Below, one piece after another: positions 13,426 to 16,635 of a stretch of DNA of 16,635 nucleotides. A model generated the notes under the pieces. That model ran no database searches. It worked only from the letters and a program-made list of their open reading frames with translations, and had not been told where the DNA came from. The position numbers and the translations under genes were made by a program. The stretch is taken from NCBI GenBank assembly GCA_964476445.1, contig CAYZAK010000036.1:1-16635 (forward strand), written 5' to 3'. Every line of letters starts with the position of its first letter. Position 1 is the first letter of the stretch. The DNA is from CAYZAK01 sp964476445 (lineage in GTDB: Bacteria > CG03 > SLGR01 > JAGXOG01).

Positions 13426-16122
13426 TTATTCTATGGGGTTGAATTTTTTTAAAATAAAAGCAGGGATCAAAACAAGAAACCCCGCCCCTATGCAGCTTAT
13501 GGCTTGATTAAAAGAGAGCGGCTGTGTTCCAAATAAATTATTCAGAGGCGCCCACTGCGTAAAAACATACTGAAGAACAACAAGACATATTATACCTAAT
13601 GCCGGAACATAGGCTATTTTCACAGTTCTCTCACGCAGGTATTCGAAAACAGAGGGGATAAAGCTGCTGATGCTCAGCAGGTAGAAAGTTTCAGCCGCAA
13701 CAAGGGTATTGATAGCAATGGTTCTGGCAAGAACCACATCCCCGGTAGTCTGATAAATATACTTGAACATTCCGAAAGTAGCTGCCACATTAAATAATGA
13801 TATAACCGCCACCCGAACAAGAAGCGATCCCTTCAGCAACTTCTCGCCGGAATCTCTCGGCTGCTTATTCATTATTCCCTTCTGCCCGGGCTCGAAAGAA
13901 AGAGAGAGCATTAAGGCAACCGAGCTTATCATATTCACCCAGAGAATCTGTACAGGAAGAATAGGGATTACAGCCGCAAATGCCAGACCTGCCAGTATTG
14001 TAAGCAGCTCTCCCCCGTTCACCGGCAGTATAAACCCTATTGTCTTAAGAATATTGGAATATACAGTCCGCCCTTCTTCCACAGCAGCCTCGATCGAAGC
14101 AAAATTGTCGTCTGTTAAAACCATATCCGCCGCCTCTTTAGCCACCTCTGTTCCCATAATCCCCATTGCAACCCCTATATCGGCCTGCTGCAGAGCCGGA
14201 GCATCATTAACACCATCGCCCGTCACGGCCACAATCTCACCATGAAACTGAAGGGCCCTTACAAGCCCCAGTTTATGTTCTGGAGCGACCCGGGCAAAGA
14301 CATTACTCTCTCCGGCGGCGATGCGCAGTTCCTCCTGCGTCATACCCGATAGCTGTCTTCCGGTGAAAACCTTCTCTTTTCTATCGGCAATACCCATTTT
14401 CTGAGCGATAACCTGCGCGGTCTTCTCATGATCACCGGTTATCATTTTCACTTTTATTCCGGCTTTTCGGACCATCTTAACAGCATTTACCGCTTCGGGT
14501 CTGGGAGGATCTATCATCCCCTGAAGACCGATAAAATTCATGCCGTTTTCAATGTCGGCGTCGTTAATGCTTTCTTTTTCCAAAGTTATCTTTTTCTTTG
14601 CAAAAGCAAGAACCCTGAGACCGCCGGAGGCCATCTTTGAAACTTCTTCTTTAATCTTATCTGCTTCTTTCTCTTCAACGGAATCCTTACAACTTTCTAA
14701 AACAGCTTCAAGGGAGCCTTTCATATACACCGTCAAGCTGGATTCTTCAGAAACGCTTCTGTGCAGAGTTGCCATATACTGCTTTTTGGATTCAAAGGGT
14801 ATCGTATCCAGTCTCGGGTTTTCTTCTTCAGCCTTATCTCTTTCAATCCCCGCCTTCATAGAAGATATCAGCAGAGCTCCCTCGGTCGGATCTCCCACTG
14901 CTTCATATTTCCCGTCTTTTTCTTCCAGGTGAGAATCATTGCATAAAAGTCCGGCCTTAAGACATTCATATAATCCGCTGCCTTCTTCAACTTCAGTTTC
15001 CACACCGTCCTGTATTATTTTTCCCTCTTTTGTAAAATCTCCGCTAATTCCAGAAGCATTTTCTCGGGCATAAATTTTCTCAACAGTCATTTTATTCTGA
15101 GTGAGCGTACCTGTCTTATCCGAGCAGATGACCGTTGTGCTTCCCAGCGTCTCCACTGCCGAAAGCTTTCTTATTATAGAATGCCTCTTAGCCATCCTGC
15201 CCACACCTATGGCCAGGGTTACCGTAACCACGGCCGGAAGCCCTTCCGGTATAGCGCTTACCGCCAGGGCCACAGCCGACTGAAAACCCTCAATCCAGTG
15301 CATCCGCTTAAGGAGGGCCAGCGCAAAGGTCATTGCAGCCAGAGCCATAACTATGTACAAAAGAGACTTACTGAATTCATGAATCTTTCTGGTTAAAGGA
15401 GTCTGAAGTCCTTCGCTCTCCTGCATCATGCGTGATATACGCCCTGTTTCGGTATCCATTCCTGTAGCCGTAACTATGCCTCTTGCACTTCCTCCGGTAA
15501 CCAGGGTTCCGGCAAAACCCATGCATATCTGATCACCCACAACCGCATTTTCATCCACTTCGCCGGTACTCTTTTCGACCGGAACAGACTCTCCGGTCAG
15601 AGCCGATTCATTTACCTGCAGATTCTTTACCTTAATAAGACGCATATCCGCAGGTATCTTATCTCCCGACGAAAGAACAACAAGATCTCCGGGAACAATC
15701 TGTCTGGACGCTATTTTCACTTTTTTACCGTCCCTTACAGCCATAGCCTGCGACACCATAGTTTTAGCCAGGGCGGATATCGCCTTCTCCGCCTTTGACT
15801 CTTGTATAAAACTTATAAAAGCGTTAAGGATAGCCACCGCAAATATAACCGCGGCATCCAGGTTCTTACCCACAAGGAAAGAAACAGCCGAAGCAATCAC
15901 CAGGATATAAATAAGTGGCTGCTTAAAGTTATCCATAAAAAGAGCGAAAGAACTCTTTCTTTTCTTTCCGGCAATTTCGTTGGGCCCGTATTGATTTATT
16001 CTTTCAGCTGCTTCTTCAGCGGAGAGCCCCTGTCCCGAATCCGTTTCAAAGTGCTTCTCCACTTCTTCTACACCTTTATGGTACCACGAATATCTTTCTC
16101 TGTTTTCTTTTTCTTTTGACAT
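13426..16122 (-). CDS. P2-type cation-transporting P-type ATPase
   Basis: 898 residues, full length for the family. An N-terminal cation-ATPase domain (about 10-75, KGVEEVEKHF...GLSAEEAAERINQYGPNEI) is followed by M1-M2, the actuator domain with TGES (176-179), M3-M4 with PEGLP (292-296), the phosphorylation site DKTGTLT (Asp335), a nucleotide-binding domain, TGDH (562-565), TGDGVND (634-640), and six more membrane helices. It pumps cations across the inner membrane with ATP. Against the sarcoplasmic calcium pump, the M4 Glu, the M5 Asn and Glu (NGGE, 702-705) and the M6 Asn (WVNMISS) are kept, but the M6 Asp of NLVTDGLPA is Ser here. The ion is therefore uncertain: calcium is possible, another cation equally so. 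AGGAG six nt before ATG 16122 supports the start. It follows the 16198-16608 fragment by 75 bp. Confidence 0.94.
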   Translation of the reverse strand: MSKEKENRERYSWYHKGVEEVEKHFETDSGQGLSAEEAAERINQYGPNEIAGKKRKSSFALFMDNFKQPLIYILVIASAVSFLVGKNLDAAVIFAVAILNAFISFIQESKAEKAISALAKTMVSQAMAVRDGKKVKIASRQIVPGDLVVLSSGDKIPADMRLIKVKNLQVNESALTGESVPVEKSTGEVDENAVVGDQICMGFAGTLVTGGSARGIVTATGMDTETGRISRMMQESEGLQTPLTRKIHEFSKSLLYIVMALAAMTFALALLKRMHWIEGFQSAVALAVSAIPEGLPAVVTVTLAIGVGRMAKRHSIIRKLSAVETLGSTTVICSDKTGTLTQNKMTVEKIYARENASGISGDFTKEGKIIQDGVETEVEEGSGLYECLKAGLLCNDSHLEEKDGKYEAVGDPTEGALLISSMKAGIERDKAEEENPRLDTIPFESKKQYMATLHRSVSEESSLTVYMKGSLEAVLESCKDSVEEKEADKIKEEVSKMASGGLRVLAFAKKKITLEKESINDADIENGMNFIGLQGMIDPPRPEAVNAVKMVRKAGIKVKMITGDHEKTAQVIAQKMGIADRKEKVFTGRQLSGMTQEELRIAAGESNVFARVAPEHKLGLVRALQFHGEIVAVTGDGVNDAPALQQADIGVAMGIMGTEVAKEAADMVLTDDNFASIEAAVEEGRTVYSNILKTIGFILPVNGGELLTILAGLAFAAVIPILPVQILWVNMISSVALMLSLSFEPGQKGIMNKQPRDSGEKLLKGSLLVRVAVISLFNVAATFGMFKYIYQTTGDVVLARTIAINTLVAAETFYLLSISSFIPSVFEYLRERTVKIAYVPALGIICLVVLQYVFTQWAPLNNLFGTQPLSFNQAISCIGAGFLVLIPAFILKKFNPIE

Positions 16123-16197
16123 TTTTTCTCCTATTAGTCGATTTATCAGTTTGTTTTAAAGGCAAAAGTCCCCCTTCCACACAAAAAACGGTATCTA

Positions 16198-16608
16198 TCA
16201 ATACTTCAGTATTCTTTTTAATTTATCCAGCGCTTCTTTATGTTTTGACGGATTCATCTTACCTATATTTATGAGCTTCCACTTAACGGCAGGCAGTTCA
16301 CTTATTCCTTCCAGTCCGAGCAGGCTCCATTCAGGCTCCCCCTTTTTGAATGAAACCAGAAAAGATTTTTCGTCATCATTTATAGATGATTTCACTAACT
16401 TAATAAGTTTTTCCCTTGCTTTCAGGAGATCTTCCAGCCTGACTTTATCTACTGTCATCCCCGCGACTTCTTTTTCATATACCGGTTTTATATCCAGCAG
16501 GTTAGGGGCCAGTAATTCTGATATAGGCCTGTTGTTGCATATCAAATATACCAGAAACGCTTTTCTTATTTTCTCTGTATGTAAAAAGGGGACGGTTCTA
16601 TTTTTCAT
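16198..16608 (-). pseudogene. C-terminal fragment of a second AbiEii-like nucleotidyltransferase
   Basis: 136 codons from an ATG at 16608. The first ten residues (MKNRTVPFLH) translate the mobile-element end itself. From about TEKIRKAFLVYL onward the sequence matches the C-terminal part of AbiEii/AbiGii-family toxins: RPISELLAPNLLDI, then YEKEVAGMTVDKV, FLVSFKKGEPEWSLLG and LPAVKWKLINIGKM. The GS and DxD motifs and the KxxRxxxRD helix are absent, so it has no active site. It is best read as the 3' remainder of a toxin gene cut by a transposon, even though it has a start codon. It overlaps in content, by about 20 residues, the end of the abiEii product at 7340-7996, so it is not simply that gene's missing tail. 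Confidence 0.62.
16581..16606. repeat. Element end motif (copy 3)
   Basis: GTAAAAAGGGGACGGTTCTA followed by TTTTTC is the cleanest version of the terminal motif found at 1101-1131, 1256-1280 and 7296-7312. Here it forms the junction between a probable transposase tail and an AbiEii-like fragment. Confidence 0.6.
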
Positions 16609-16635
16609 CCTTCTTTTTCCTTGGTCTCCCCCTAT
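16598..16635 (-). CDS. Probable C-terminal tail of a transposase (partial)
   Basis: On the minus strand the frame entering from the right edge reads RGRPRKKKDEK and ends with TAG at 16600-16598, immediately inside the element end motif. An RGRPRK tail just before a repeated terminal motif is typical of REP-associated (Y1, IS200-like) transposases. Only eleven residues are visible, so the family assignment rests on context and remains tentative. Confidence 0.35.
   Translation of the reverse strand, partial: RGRPRKKKDEK

Noticed and set aside
13763..14245. 160-codon plus-strand frame inside the P-type ATPase gene
   Set aside because: It is antisense to conserved motifs of the ATPase and shows no ribosome-binding site or recognisable domain.

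Overview
The window is about 16.6 kb of AT-rich bacterial DNA with patches of higher GC. Every convincing intact gene lies on the minus strand. The only plus-strand coding sequence I can support is a decayed transposase tail. An outer-membrane beta-barrel fragment with a C-terminal Phe points to a diderm (Gram-negative-type) bacterium. The mix of large PAS-rich sensor kinases, an AbiE system, a KamA-type radical SAM enzyme and many decayed mobile elements fits an uncultured environmental lineage, possibly a candidate phylum such as Omnitrophota or Elusimicrobiota. That placement is a guess from gene style, not a phylogenetic result.

Layout in plus coordinates. 1-948: PAS histidine kinase cut by the window edge. 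1101-1280: a short element with inverted ends that carries a minus-strand promoter. 1495-2028: small basic membrane-anchored protein of unknown function. 2117-2420: a dispersed repeat followed by a transposase remnant. 2446-3555: KamA-family radical SAM protein. 3653-4396: frameshifted serine recombinase and, upstream of it, a promoter enclosed by perfect 12-bp inverted repeats. 4804-5973: ankyrin-repeat protein with its own promoter. 6229-6303: second copy of the dispersed repeat. 6373-7094: frameshifted outer-membrane protein gene. 7134-7312: terminator hairpin and a second promoter-bearing element end. 7340-8775: AbiEi/AbiEii toxin-antitoxin operon whose toxin gene ends early beside that element. 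9021-9143: tiny gene with a signal peptide. 9426-13091: 1221-residue hybrid histidine kinase. 13426-16122: P-type cation ATPase. 16198-16608: C-terminal piece of a second AbiEii-like protein. 16598-16635: probable tail of a transposase.

The thread linking the window is mobile-element activity. A short motif related to GGGACGGTTCTATT recurs at 1101-1280 (both ends), 7296-7312 and 16581-16606, with a half-copy near 2424. At two places it carries a near-consensus promoter and a Shine-Dalgarno-like sequence. At two places it sits exactly where an AbiEii-type coding region breaks off. I read these as ends and internally deleted derivatives of one insertion element that supply promoters to neighbouring genes. 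The most experimentally attractive single site is the promoter bounded by inverted repeats just upstream of the broken serine recombinase (4324-4396), which has the layout of an invertible promoter or a recombinase autoregulatory site.

Functionally the intact genes do not form one pathway. They are two sensor kinases (no separate response regulator in view), a cation pump, a radical SAM enzyme, a defence-type AbiE locus, and single structural or scaffold proteins, mostly separated by 250-550 bp of decayed intergenic DNA.
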